A stretch of DNA of 64,000 nucleotides from Acinetobacter beijerinckii CIP 110307 (GTDB taxonomy: Bacteria; Pseudomonadota; Gammaproteobacteria; Pseudomonadales; Moraxellaceae): assembly GCF_000369005.1 (NCBI RefSeq), contig NZ_KB849765.1, positions 124,001-188,000 of the forward strand, written 5' to 3'. Positions 21,795 to 30,134 of this stretch are shown piece by piece. A program made the translations under genes and the position numbers. Position 1 is the stretch's first letter; every line of letters starts with the position of its first letter. Under the pieces are notes generated by a model, which saw only the letters and a list, made by a program, of their open reading frames with translations, had not been told where the DNA came from and searched no databases.

Positions 21795-22853
21795 ATGGCT
21801 TTAATTCGTAAGCGTCGTTTAACTGAGCAACAGCAGCGTCGTATTGAGAAACAGCATAAATCTCGTCAAGACGACATTGACACATCACAAGATTTAGATG
21901 GACTGGTTGTTCAGCATTATGGTCGTCAACTCGAAGTACAAGCCTTATCTATACCTGATCAGCATCCTGAAAAACCCCAAGTGGCCGAAGGCGAACCTGA
22001 ACCATTCTGGAAACCAATTGAGATCGATAGTATTTGGCGTTGCCATACGCGGACAAACTTAGAGTTATTGGTGACGGGTGATCGCGTCAAATGGCAAGCA
22101 GATCCGAATACAGGTTTAGGTATTATTACCGCGATCTACCCAAGACAGTCACTATTGACTCGTCCAGACCGCTATCACAAAGTAAAACCAGTGGCGGCAA
22201 ACATTAGTTTGATCGTGATTGTTTTTGCACCATTGCCAGAACCAGCCCCGACATTAATTGATCGTTATTTAGTGGCTTGTGCGGATGCCAATATTCCTGC
22301 TTTGTTGGTGTTGAACAAATCAGACTTGCTCACTGAAAATGATCCAATTTTAACCTTACTGAGTGAATACGAGTCGCTCGGTTATGAAACGCTCATTTGT
22401 CATTCACAAGGCGACTTATCGGCGCTTTCAGATCGTTTGGATAATGAAACTGTTGCCTTCGTTGGGCAATCAGGTGTTGGTAAAAGCTCATTGATCAATA
22501 CCATTGTTCCTGATGCAGCACAGAAAACCAATATCATTTCAGAGAATTCTGCACTGGGTCAGCACACCACCACTTCTACTCGTTTGATTAAATTTGGAAC
22601 AAACGGTGCGTTAATCGACTCTCCTGGAATTCGTGAATTTGGACTGTGGCATCTGAGTTTAGAGAAGGTACGTACAGGTTTTCCAGACATCGAAGCACAT
22701 TTAGGGCTGTGCCAGTTCCGTAATTGCACCCACACGCATGAGAAAAATTGTGCATTGAAACAAGCGGTTGATGCTGGTGAAATTTTAGCGCGACGTTTAG
22801 ATAGTTATCTGCGCTTACTGGATGAAATTCAGGAAGCGCAGCAAAAAAGTTAA
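21795..22853 (+). CDS. rsgA: Small ribosomal subunit biogenesis GTPase RsgA
   Basis: This 352-residue circularly permuted GTPase checks late maturation of the 30S subunit. An OB-fold N-terminal domain (about 60-135) is followed by the permuted G domain: NKSD (G4) comes before GQSGVGKSS (G1) and DSPG (G3). The C-terminal zinc motif is CQFRNCTHTHEKNC, with its Cys and His ligands intact. A basic N-terminal tail (MALIRKRRLTEQQQRR) fits ribosome binding. It is divergent from orn. Confidence 0.97.
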   Translation: MALIRKRRLTEQQQRRIEKQHKSRQDDIDTSQDLDGLVVQHYGRQLEVQALSIPDQHPEKPQVAEGEPEPFWKPIEIDSIWRCHTRTNLELLVTGDRVKWQADPNTGLGIITAIYPRQSLLTRPDRYHKVKPVAANISLIVIVFAPLPEPAPTLIDRYLVACADANIPALLVLNKSDLLTENDPILTLLSEYESLGYETLICHSQGDLSALSDRLDNETVAFVGQSGVGKSSLINTIVPDAAQKTNIISENSALGQHTTTSTRLIKFGTNGALIDSPGIREFGLWHLSLEKVRTGFPDIEAHLGLCQFRNCTHTHEKNCALKQAVDAGEILARRLDSYLRLLDEIQEAQQKS

Positions 22854-22886
22854 TTTTCTTGGTCTTTTGCCCTTGAACTAACATTT

Positions 22887-22913
22887 TTGATCACCATTGA
22901 GATAAGTTATACT
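22887..22913 (+). promoter_or_regulatory. Candidate promoter of the rhodanese-grxC-secB operon
   Basis: A strong -10 (TATACT, 22908-22913) lies 34 bases before the first start. TTGATC is 15 bases upstream of it, a short spacer, so the -35 assignment is tentative. Confidence 0.4.
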
Positions 22914-22947
22914 CAGGATCAATTTTGATTTTAACTTTAGGTGACTT

Positions 22948-23364
22948 GTGGAACGCTGGTTAGAGTTTATGGGGAATCACCCCTTCTTATTTGGTGCGCT
23001 CGGCGTGTTAATCGTGTTGTTCTTTGTTTTAGAAGGACAACGCAACGGTCGTAAAATTTCACCACAATCTCTAGGTATTTTGGTCAAGGCAAAAAATGCC
23101 ATCTTGATCGATTTACGTGATGCAAAAGATTTCCGTGATGGACACATCAGCGGTAGTCGCAACATTCCATACAGCCAAATCACAAGTCATGTAGATGAAT
23201 TAAAAGCAAGTGATCGTCCATTGGTATTTATTTGTAACTTAGGACAAGTTGCTGGTTCAGCATTACAAAAAATTGGTCATGCTGATAGTTATCGTTTAGA
23301 TGGCGGTATCAGTAACTGGAAAGCTCAAGGCTTACCTCTAGTTAAAAGTAAAACCAAAGCTTAA
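22948..23364 (+). CDS. Membrane-anchored rhodanese-like protein (YibN type)
   Basis: This 138-residue protein has one N-terminal membrane helix (about 12-28) and a cytoplasmic rhodanese domain. The domain shows LIDLRDAKDFRDGHISGSRNIP and the active-site Cys in VFICNLGQVAGSA. The start is a GTG. It is first in an operon with grxC (12 bases) and secB, the same order seen in pseudomonads. Rhodanese domains transfer sulfane sulfur; the exact partner is unknown. Confidence 0.9.
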   Translation: MERWLEFMGNHPFLFGALGVLIVLFFVLEGQRNGRKISPQSLGILVKAKNAILIDLRDAKDFRDGHISGSRNIPYSQITSHVDELKASDRPLVFICNLGQVAGSALQKIGHADSYRLDGGISNWKAQGLPLVKSKTKA

Positions 23365-23376
23365 GGAGAGATGAAA

Positions 23377-23637
23377 ATGACAACTGAAAACGTCACAATC
23401 TATTCAACGCTTTCTTGCCCATATTGCGTACGTGCAAAACAATTACTTGAACGTAAAGGCGTTGCTTTCAAAGAAATTAATCTTTCCAATGAAGCGCCAG
23501 AAGTTCGTATTGCATTAATGCAACGTACCAATCATCGTACAGTGCCTCAAATTTTTATCAAAGACCAATTTATTGGTGGTTTTGACCAACTTTATGCTTT
23601 AGAGCGTGAAGGCAAACTCGATCAATTATTAGCTTAA
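23377..23637 (+). CDS. grxC: Glutaredoxin 3
   Basis: This glutaredoxin of 86 residues from the second ATG carries the dithiol active site CPYC (YSTLSCPYCVRAK), the TVPQIF cis-proline loop and the GGFDQL glutathione-binding motif. It reduces protein disulfides and glutathione mixed disulfides in the cytoplasm. The AGGAGAG ribosome site (23364-23370) directly abuts the ATG at 23371 but is 6 bases from the ATG at 23377, so 23377 is chosen. It is the middle gene of the rhodanese-grxC-secB operon. Confidence 0.95.
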   Translation: MTTENVTIYSTLSCPYCVRAKQLLERKGVAFKEINLSNEAPEVRIALMQRTNHRTVPQIFIKDQFIGGFDQLYALEREGKLDQLLA

Positions 23638-23664
23638 CAACACTCCAAGATTTAAGGAAAAACA

Positions 23665-24123
23665 ATGAGCGAAGAACAAGTTCAACCACAACTCGCATTA
23701 GAACGTATTTATACTAAAGATATTTCTTTTGAAGTTCCGGGTGCGCAAGTATTTACTAAACAATGGCAGCCAGAGCTGAACATCAATTTATCTTCTGCTG
23801 CTGAGAAAATTGATCCAACTCATTATGAAGTGTCTTTAAAAGTTGTGGTTCAAGCGAACAACGAAAATGAAACTGCGTTCATCGTTGATGTAACTCAATC
23901 AGGTATTTTCTTGGTTGACGGCGTAGAAGAAGATCGTCTTCCTTACATCTTAGGCGCTTATTGCCCAAATATCTTGTTCCCATTCTTACGCGAAGCGGTA
24001 AATGATTTAGTAACTAAAGGTAGTTTCCCACAATTGTTACTTACACCGATCAACTTCGATGCTGAATTTGAAGCAAATATGCAACGCTTACAATCGGATG
24101 CTGATGCGCAAGGTCAAGCATAA
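23665..24123 (+). CDS. secB: Protein-export chaperone SecB
   Basis: This 152-residue protein forms a tetrameric chaperone that keeps precursors unfolded and delivers them to SecA. The family's core beta-sheet and C-terminal helix are recognisable: [16 protein letters not shown] at 12-27, and [20 protein letters not shown]. An AAGGAAAAACA ribosome site precedes the ATG. It is last in the operon and is followed by a strong terminator. Confidence 0.97.
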   Translation: MSEEQVQPQLALERIYTKDISFEVPGAQVFTKQWQPELNINLSSAAEKIDPTHYEVSLKVVVQANNENETAFIVDVTQSGIFLVDGVEEDRLPYILGAYCPNILFPFLREAVNDLVTKGSFPQLLLTPINFDAEFEANMQRLQSDADAQGQA

Positions 24124-24142
24124 TCGATTTAAGATTGCTGTG

Positions 24143-24168
24143 AAAAGGACTGGTTACAGTCCTTTTTT
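24143..24168 (+). terminator. Terminator of secB
   Basis: Ten-base arms aaaaggactg and cagtcctttt around a gtta loop, with a T-run, lie 19 bases past the secB stop. Confidence 0.88.
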
Positions 24169-24181
24169 ATTACCTATTGAT

Positions 24182-24790
24182 TTAAGTGACAATAGTTCGA
24201 AAGGTTAAATTAATTCGTGCTGTATTTATCTTCTTGGTTGGCGGTAAGCGGTGCAACCAGTAGCTTTGCGTCGTATCTTTCATGATCAATAAACTGCCAT
24301 GCTCTAAATACAACTCAACTTTTTCTTTGGTCTGTTTATGTTTAAAAGCAAATTTACGCTCTGCTCCAAAGCTGAGTGAAGCAATTGCTCCATGCTTTTT
24401 CAGATCTGTTTCAGCATCACTATGCCAAGCCATACCCTCTTCACCGGTATGATAAAGATTGAGCAGACAAGAATTAAATGTTTCACCTGATAATCTTTCA
24501 ACGATTGCTTTTAATTCAATCAATTCATCTGTCCACGGCAACGCATATTTATTGATATTGGAATAAGTATATTCAAAGCGTTGATCTCCATACCAAGCCA
24601 CTTTGCGCTTAGTGATAATATTTCGACCAAAAATAATCGCCTGATCGTTTTCCCATTCGATACTGTAGAATAGCTTCTCAAAATAATGATCAGCCTCCAA
24701 ATGTGAAATGATTTTCCCGTAATAATTTACCGTACCATCATAAGGTAACTGATTTTGCTTTGGGTCAGCATCAATATCAAATAATTGCAT
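24182..24790 (-). CDS. AlkB-like 2-oxoglutarate/Fe(II) dioxygenase
   Basis: This 202-residue protein has the AlkB double-stranded beta-helix. Iron ligands are in AWHSDAETD (HxD) and YWLHRLPP (distal His); the 2-oxoglutarate Arg and the family Arg are in NTARINLTFR. The length and the N-terminal LPYDGTVNYYGKI match the ALKBH2/3-like branch rather than E. coli AlkB. It should oxidatively remove 1-methyladenine and 3-methylcytosine from DNA or RNA. It is last in a four-gene minus-strand repair operon and overlaps the previous gene by 14 bases. Confidence 0.92.
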   Translation of the reverse strand: MQLFDIDADPKQNQLPYDGTVNYYGKIISHLEADHYFEKLFYSIEWENDQAIIFGRNIITKRKVAWYGDQRFEYTYSNINKYALPWTDELIELKAIVERLSGETFNSCLLNLYHTGEEGMAWHSDAETDLKKHGAIASLSFGAERKFAFKHKQTKEKVELYLEHGSLLIMKDTTQSYWLHRLPPTKKINTARINLTFRTIVT

Positions 24791-25025
24791 CTTTCCATTT
24801 CTTATAAGCAGTTTTCATACAGTGCCCACAAGGTCGATATCCTTGGGTTATGGCTTCGTGCTCATTTGTAAAAAATACACGATTTATTTTCAGCATGCGC
24901 TTGCCCGCGTTGCAAGTCAACGTACCATAAATTTTAAGCTTACGATTTCCAGCAAAAACAATATCTCCATTTTTTAACTTTGCCTTTAAATCGATTTGTG
25001 TGAGATCAATATGTTGCCACATCAA
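24777..25025 (-). CDS. Stand-alone Ada metal-binding-domain-like protein
   Basis: This 82-residue protein aligns with the N-terminal zinc domain of Ada: YGTLTCNAGKRM, then NRVFFTNEHEAITQGYRPCGHC. In E. coli Ada four cysteines bind zinc and Cys38 takes the methyl group from phosphotriesters. Here the first Cys and the CxxC pair are present, but the Cys four residues after the first is Lys. A full Ada-type zinc site is therefore missing one ligand, unless another residue substitutes. The Ada-like protein encoded upstream lacks this domain, so the two look like separated parts of one system. It overlaps the AlkB-like gene by 14 bases. Confidence 0.8.
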   Translation of the reverse strand: MMWQHIDLTQIDLKAKLKNGDIVFAGNRKLKIYGTLTCNAGKRMLKINRVFFTNEHEAITQGYRPCGHCMKTAYKKWKDAII

Positions 25026-25026
25026 A

Positions 25027-25764
25027 TTAATTCACCGCATCATGGAAAATAATCCCTAAGCTATGCCGTTCACCTTGCAAAATAGGGCTGACCCCATGTT
25101 TCATATTCACTCGATGATAGCCTCTACTTCCCCTTTCAGGTTTAAATTGAGTAGTAAAAATCAATAGATCACCTTGATTGGGTTGTAACACCATTACCTT
25201 AGACTGTGCCCGTGGATTTTGCTGCGTCATCACAAATTCACCGCCTTTAAAATTAATATCTGGTTGATCCAAAACAATCACCAATTGCATAGGAAAGTAA
25301 ATTTCACCATAAATATCTTGGTGCAAAGTATTAAAACCACCTTTCTGATATTTCAAAATTAAGGATGTTGCTTTGGTCTGTTGATGTTGCTGACACAGAT
25401 TCAAAAATTCAACATATGTATTTGGAAATGAATTGCCTAATCCCAAAACCTTGAACCAAGCGTTTGCCACTGGCACTAGTCTTGGATAAACCTCATTACG
25501 TATCTGTTCAATCAAGTTTGGTAAGGGATAATTAAAATATTTATATTCGCCTAAACCAAATCGATAACGCTGCATATTTACAGTTTTTCGATATAAATCT
25601 GCTTGGCAATAAGCAGCTTTCAGCTCTCCACATTGTCGCTCTGAGAGAACTTGTTCAATCATGGCGTAGCCATGTTGATGTAATTGCTCACTGATTTGAT
25701 TCCAATCCGCATTTTGAATACGGTCCGTCATACACTCCATTTGTGAACATTCAACTTGAGACAT
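25027..25764 (-). CDS. 2OG-Fe(II) oxygenase linked to alkylation repair
   Basis: This 245-residue protein has a dioxygenase motif HQDIYGEIYFPMQ (HxD), a distal His in YHRVNMKHGVSP or nearby, and a late Arg in GERHSLGIIFHD. It is unlike AlkB in sequence. Its place between an Ada-like gene and an Ada-domain gene suggests a repair or damage-modification role; the substrate is unknown. The ATG at 25764 is chosen because a strong GGAGGGGG site lies about 10 bases upstream within the end of the Ada-like gene, giving a 14-base overlap. A second in-frame ATG (MTDRIQN) is possible. Confidence 0.82.
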   Translation of the reverse strand: MSQVECSQMECMTDRIQNADWNQISEQLHQHGYAMIEQVLSERQCGELKAAYCQADLYRKTVNMQRYRFGLGEYKYFNYPLPNLIEQIRNEVYPRLVPVANAWFKVLGLGNSFPNTYVEFLNLCQQHQQTKATSLILKYQKGGFNTLHQDIYGEIYFPMQLVIVLDQPDINFKGGEFVMTQQNPRAQSKVMVLQPNQGDLLIFTTQFKPERGSRGYHRVNMKHGVSPILQGERHSLGIIFHDAVN

Positions 25765-26593
25765 AAGTTTGCACCCCCTCCCAACCAATGAGCGCGGTTT
25801 TACGAGTGATACCCCACTCATAGCCCCCTAATGCTCCCGTTGATTGAATCACACGATGACATGGAATTAAAAAGGCAATTGGATTACTGCCTATTGCTGT
25901 TCCGACAGCACGGGCAGCTTTAGGGTGATCAATCGCTTTTGCTAATTGTCCATAGGTTGAAAGATGCCCCATTGGAATTTTAAGCAGACTTTGCCAAACT
26001 TTTAATTGAAACTCAGTGCCTTTTAAATGCAATTTGATTTCATTTAAAGGAATTTGACCTTGTTGAAATAAACTTAAAGCTCTTTCTTGAAATAAGTCAC
26101 TCTGCTCATTAAAAGTAGCTTTCGGAAATTGTGATTTTAACTGTGCCAAAGCATCGATTCGATTTTCTATAAATGTCAGTGCACAAATCCCCTTACCAGT
26201 AGAAGCAATCAACACCTCACCAAATAGCGTCTCAGAAAACTGATAAGAAATGATCAGTGTTTCACCACCATTTTTATATTCTGCTGGTGTCATTCCTTCA
26301 ATTTGAATAAAGAGATCATGTAAGCGACTGGTACTTGAAAGCCCTGTTGCAAATGTTGCATCAAAAATACTACTCGAATCCTGTTTCAGAATCTTTTTTG
26401 CATATTCAATACTCATAAACTGCAAAAACTTTTTAGGACTCGTTCCAGCCCATTCAGTAAACAAACGTTGGAAATGCGCTGGGCTTAAATGGACAAAAGC
26501 CGCTATTTCTTCTAACTGTGGCTGTCGTTTAAAATTTTGCTGAATATAGCCAATTGCCTGTGCAATGCGCTCATAGTTTTGCTGAGAGGACAT
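25751..26593 (-). CDS. Ada-like transcriptional activator/O6-methylguanine-DNA methyltransferase lacking the zinc domain
   Basis: This 280-residue protein has an AraC-type helix-turn-helix region (about 10-105), then a methylguanine methyltransferase domain. The acceptor Cys is in IPCHRVI, and the Arg finger is in HPKAARAVGTAIGSNP. The N-terminal Ada zinc domain that senses methylphosphotriesters is absent; a related domain is encoded two genes downstream. The ATG at 26593 is chosen because GAGGTG precedes it by 5 bases; the longer frame starts upstream of that site. It is first in the repair operon and a plausible regulator of it. Confidence 0.92.
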   Translation of the reverse strand: MSSQQNYERIAQAIGYIQQNFKRQPQLEEIAAFVHLSPAHFQRLFTEWAGTSPKKFLQFMSIEYAKKILKQDSSSIFDATFATGLSSTSRLHDLFIQIEGMTPAEYKNGGETLIISYQFSETLFGEVLIASTGKGICALTFIENRIDALAQLKSQFPKATFNEQSDLFQERALSLFQQGQIPLNEIKLHLKGTEFQLKVWQSLLKIPMGHLSTYGQLAKAIDHPKAARAVGTAIGSNPIAFLIPCHRVIQSTGALGGYEWGITRKTALIGWEGVQTYVSS

Positions 26594-26697
26594 ATCATCA
26601 CCTCTGATCATTTATAAACTCACTGTAACAACTTCAGATTGATGTAAAAATCCGAATCATGCTCAGTTTTATTTTAGATTGAATCCCGTGCTCACAG

Positions 26698-26728
26698 AAA
26701 AAAGCTGCATCTATTCGATACAGCTTTT
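26698..26728 (-). terminator. Terminator downstream of the cytochrome b562 gene
   Basis: Arms aaaagctg and cagctttt with an inner ATC/GAT pairing are followed by a U-run on the minus strand. It lies 77 bases past the stop codon. Confidence 0.6.
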
Positions 26729-26805
26729 ATAACGCTTAGATTCGCTTGAGATGACTTTAGCCAGTAATAAAATCCTTCATAGCAATAATTTATAAATACT
26801 GATGT

Positions 26806-27183
26806 TTAGTGTGAGTAGTATTTATGCCCTTGATCACGCAACTCAGCAATTTTCTTTCCTTGTTTTTTTGCCTCATCAAGCTTACCTGCTTGTACGAGCA
26901 ATTTAGCTTTATCAATTTCAACAATAATTTGATCAAATAAACCCGTTGAAGTTGATACTTTTTCAGTCGTATTTGGCGCTAATTTATATTGTCTTGAATG
27001 GGTTGCCGCAGCACGCATATTATTTAAAGCAGTCGTCGCAGCTTGTGTGTTATCCGCTTGGTTAAATGCTTTGTAGTTTTTACCAAGCACTTTCATATCA
27101 TCGGATAAGCCCGCAGCCATCACATGACTGGTAAATGCAAAAGAAGACAACATAATAACGGTGGCTAAAGTTTTTTTAATCAT
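26806..27183 (-). CDS. cybC: Cytochrome b562 family periplasmic protein
   Basis: This 125-residue protein has a signal peptide ending MAA (about residue 24) and a four-helix bundle. The two axial heme ligands of E. coli cytochrome b562 are conserved in position: Met in SDDMKVL (Met30, the seventh residue of the family's mature form) and His in DQGHKYY (His120). The motif ALNNMRAAA matches the family core. It probably carries electrons in the periplasm; the partner is unknown. It is monocistronic. Confidence 0.82.
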   Translation of the reverse strand: MIKKTLATVIMLSSFAFTSHVMAAGLSDDMKVLGKNYKAFNQADNTQAATTALNNMRAAATHSRQYKLAPNTTEKVSTSTGLFDQIIVEIDKAKLLVQAGKLDEAKKQGKKIAELRDQGHKYYSH

Positions 27184-27480
27184 CAGAATATCCTATAAAA
27201 ACTGTGGCTATGATTCGTACGCCATTAGCAGATAAATCGCCGCATGGCTCTAATTTATATACATGCTAAGTTGATTCAGCATACATAAAAAATGCAAAGC
27301 TTTGGTTGCATTTTGATAAATGAGTAACCGTAATTTGTCTTAATTTATAACGTTCAAGGCTGAGTATTGATATTTAATCATCTATAGCCTTGAATATCAT
27401 AAAATCTACTGAAGATTAACCATGTCTTTTACTATTGCTTTATGATGTTGTTGAGGTTAATCAAAACAAGAAAAAACGCT

Positions 27481-27972
27481 ATGCCAGTAACTCCCTTACA
27501 TTTAGGAATAGGTGCTTGTTGTAAAGCTGTAGGACAGAAACGTTTTAGTTTTATGATTTTTGCAGGTACACAAGTTTTAATGGATATCGAACCATTGTTG
27601 GGTTTGATCTATGGCTGGCCCTACCTACATATATTCACACACAATCTTATTGGAGCAACGCTTATAGGAAGTCTAGCCTTTATTATAGGTAAACCAATAA
27701 GTCAGAGGGTATTACATACGGTTTTCAAATCTAGTGATTGGATGATTTCATGGAAAACTGCGGCCATCAGTGCTTATATCGGCAGTTATAGTCATATTTT
27801 CTTAGATGCTTTTATGCATCATGATGTCTATTTTTTCTATCCCTTGATCTTAAAAAATCCACTACAGGGTCTCGTACCCTATTCAATTATTTTTTATAGC
27901 TGTATTTTTAGTGCAGTTTTAGCTGGCTTATACTGGTTTTATCTGAATCAAAGAAAAAATAAAGGAGTGTAA
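27481..27972 (+). CDS. Membrane protein of the DUF4184/YdjM-like hydrolase group
   Basis: This 163-residue protein begins MPVTPLHLGIGA, a typical start for small membrane proteins with a conserved His. Four to five hydrophobic segments carry further histidines in HIFTHN, SHIFLDAFMHHD, consistent with a membrane-bound metal site. The ATG at 27481 is favoured because the family motif starts there; an in-frame ATG 39 bases upstream would add a basic tail. Enzymatic function is not demonstrated for this type. Confidence 0.72.
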   Translation: MPVTPLHLGIGACCKAVGQKRFSFMIFAGTQVLMDIEPLLGLIYGWPYLHIFTHNLIGATLIGSLAFIIGKPISQRVLHTVFKSSDWMISWKTAAISAYIGSYSHIFLDAFMHHDVYFFYPLILKNPLQGLVPYSIIFYSCIFSAVLAGLYWFYLNQRKNKGV

Positions 27973-27987
27973 AAACACTCCTTTATT
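27958..27987. terminator. Bidirectional terminator between the membrane protein gene and coaBC
   Basis: Thirteen-base arms built around aaaggagtgt and acactccttt, with A and T runs on both sides. The hairpin overlaps the stop codon of the preceding gene. Confidence 0.88.
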
Positions 27988-27988
27988 T

Positions 27989-29245
27989 TTATAAGCGACG
28001 GCGCAAGGCATCCGCAATCGACTCAACCAATTGCTGAGAAATCTCTTGTTTAGATGCTTTTTCTAACTCGCGTTTTTCCATGTGGTAAGACTGAGCAAAA
28101 AATACAATCATTGCATTCTCATCTGAAGCAAAACCGATATCAGGACGAGATACGTCATTACACGCAATCATATCGAGTTTCTTAGCAACGAGTTTTCCTG
28201 CTGCATATTCTTCAACATTTTGCGTTTCAGCCGCAAAACCCACCATAAATGGGCGTTGCTGTTGTTGTGCAATTGTCGCAACGATGTCAGGATTTTTTAC
28301 CAAGGAAACGGCTAACTCATCGCCTGCTTTTTTAATCTTATGCTCAGCAACTTGGGCAACGCGATAATCTGCAACAGCAGCTGTCGCAATAAAGATATCG
28401 CAGCCCTGTTCAAGCTGATTCATACTGACATTTAGCATTTGCATGGCTGATTTTACATTAATTCGATCTACACCATTTGGTGTATCTAAACTCACAGGTC
28501 CTGCGACCAATGTCACTTTGGCTCCTGCTGCATAACATGCTGCTGCTAAAGCAAAACCCATTTTTCCAGTACTGTGATTTGAAATATAACGTACAGGGTC
28601 AATTGCTTCACGCGTTGGACCCGCTGTAACCGTGACACGCTTACCCGCCAATAAACCAAATTTCTCGGCTATCGCACGTTGCGCTTTGTGAAAATAAGCA
28701 GCTACTTGGCGCGCAATTTCTTCTGGTTCAGGCATACGTCCTAAACCAACATCACCGCAAGCCTGTTCACCAGCATCAGGCATAATCACATGCACGCCAT
28801 CTTCAACCAATGTTTGCAAATTTCGTTGCGTGGCTTTTGCCGCCCACATCTGTTGGTTCATCGCAGGTGCAACCCAAACAGGTGCTTTGGTGGCTAAATA
28901 TAAAGTACTCAGTAAATCATCTGCCAACCCATTTGCAAATTTTGCTAGTGTGTCACAGCTTGCTGGCGCCACTAAGACCAGATCAGCCCAACGTGCCAAC
29001 TCAATATGCCCCATGCCTGCTTCTGCTTCAGGATCAAGTAATTCAGTATGTACTGGATTTCCAGACAAGGCTTGAAAGGTTAAGGGGGTAATAAATGCTT
29101 GTGCACCATGGGTCATGACCACACGGACATCGAAACCAAAATCTTTTAAACGGCGTACCAAAATGGCACTTTTATAGGCAGCAATACCGCCTGTAACCGC
29201 TAATATAATGTTTTTATTTGGAATAACACTTAGATCAAAGCTCAC
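27989..29245 (-). CDS. coaBC: Bifunctional phosphopantothenoylcysteine decarboxylase/synthetase
   Basis: This 418-residue enzyme provides two steps of coenzyme A synthesis. The N-terminal FMN-dependent decarboxylase (CoaC, about 1-190) shows GGIAAYKS, the substrate loop APAMNQQMW and DAGEQACGDVGLGRMPEP. The C-terminal synthetase (CoaB) shows AGPTREAIDPVRYISNHSTGKMG and AAVADYR. Length is normal. It lies divergent from the RadC-family gene, the usual dfp-radC neighbourhood. Confidence 0.97.
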   Translation of the reverse strand: MSFDLSVIPNKNIILAVTGGIAAYKSAILVRRLKDFGFDVRVVMTHGAQAFITPLTFQALSGNPVHTELLDPEAEAGMGHIELARWADLVLVAPASCDTLAKFANGLADDLLSTLYLATKAPVWVAPAMNQQMWAAKATQRNLQTLVEDGVHVIMPDAGEQACGDVGLGRMPEPEEIARQVAAYFHKAQRAIAEKFGLLAGKRVTVTAGPTREAIDPVRYISNHSTGKMGFALAAACYAAGAKVTLVAGPVSLDTPNGVDRINVKSAMQMLNVSMNQLEQGCDIFIATAAVADYRVAQVAEHKIKKAGDELAVSLVKNPDIVATIAQQQQRPFMVGFAAETQNVEEYAAGKLVAKKLDMIACNDVSRPDIGFASDENAMIVFFAQSYHMEKRELEKASKQEISQQLVESIADALRRRL

Positions 29246-29355
29246 AAACAGGATACCTTACTGTTGCAGTGGCGCTCACAATAGCATTAAATATCGTCAT
29301 ACCCAAGTAATGAGCTTGGAAAAATCACCATCATAAAAAAATTATGTGAATAAAA

Positions 29356-30096
29356 ATGAATCAACCAATAAAACAATCCATCAAAGCATGGCCTGAACAA
29401 GAACGACCTAGAGAACGCTTATTAACTCAAGGTGCACAAAGTTTATCTGATGCAGAACTATTAGCGATTTTTCTCCGTTCAGGCTCCAAACAACATTCTG
29501 CTGTTGAGCTATCACGCATTCTCATTCAACATTTTGGTGGGCTAAATCCAATTTTTGATGCCTCATTAGAAGACTTATCTCAATTTAATGGCATCGCTTC
29601 TACTAAATATGCCCAACTGATGGCAGTCAAAGAGTTAGGTCGACGTTATTTGAATAATTATTTTCATCAACAACGACTATGCCTCGATCATTCTTCTCTG
29701 GTGCTTGATTATTTACGTTATGAACTACAAGGTGAAAAACAGGAAGTATTTGCAGTCCTCTGTTTAGATGCTGAACTCAGAAAATTACATTTCAAAAAAC
29801 TCTTTTTCGGTTCACATCATTCCTGTGCTGTTTCATTAAATCAAACACTGAGATATGCCCTTCAGCATCAAGCTTGCCAAATTGTGGTTGCGCACAATCA
29901 TCCCTATGGCGTTGCACAACCTTCAAATGAAGATATTTATCTCACTCAACAGCTGAAACAAGCGTGTAAATTAGTTGAAATCAGTTTAATTGATCATTTT
30001 ATTATTTCACCTGAAGGCTATTTTTCCTTTTCTGAACAACAACTACTCAACCCCATTAAAACCAAGCAATCTAGTCTTGACAAAGCACAAATCTAA
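29356..30096 (+). CDS. radC: RadC-family JAB-domain protein
   Basis: This 246-residue protein has an N-terminal helix-hairpin-helix region (RERLLTQGAQSLSDAELLAIFLRSG) and a C-terminal JAB/MPN metal site with HNHPYG-(A)PSNED. Canonical RadC proteins read HNHPSG; the Ser is Tyr here. The once-claimed DNA-repair role of RadC is not supported by later work, so function is open. It is divergent from coaBC. Confidence 0.9.
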   Translation: MNQPIKQSIKAWPEQERPRERLLTQGAQSLSDAELLAIFLRSGSKQHSAVELSRILIQHFGGLNPIFDASLEDLSQFNGIASTKYAQLMAVKELGRRYLNNYFHQQRLCLDHSSLVLDYLRYELQGEKQEVFAVLCLDAELRKLHFKKLFFGSHHSCAVSLNQTLRYALQHQACQIVVAHNHPYGVAQPSNEDIYLTQQLKQACKLVEISLIDHFIISPEGYFSFSEQQLLNPIKTKQSSLDKAQI

Positions 30097-30134
30097 CCTG
30101 AACATCGACAGATAAAATTAAAGATTCAAATAAC

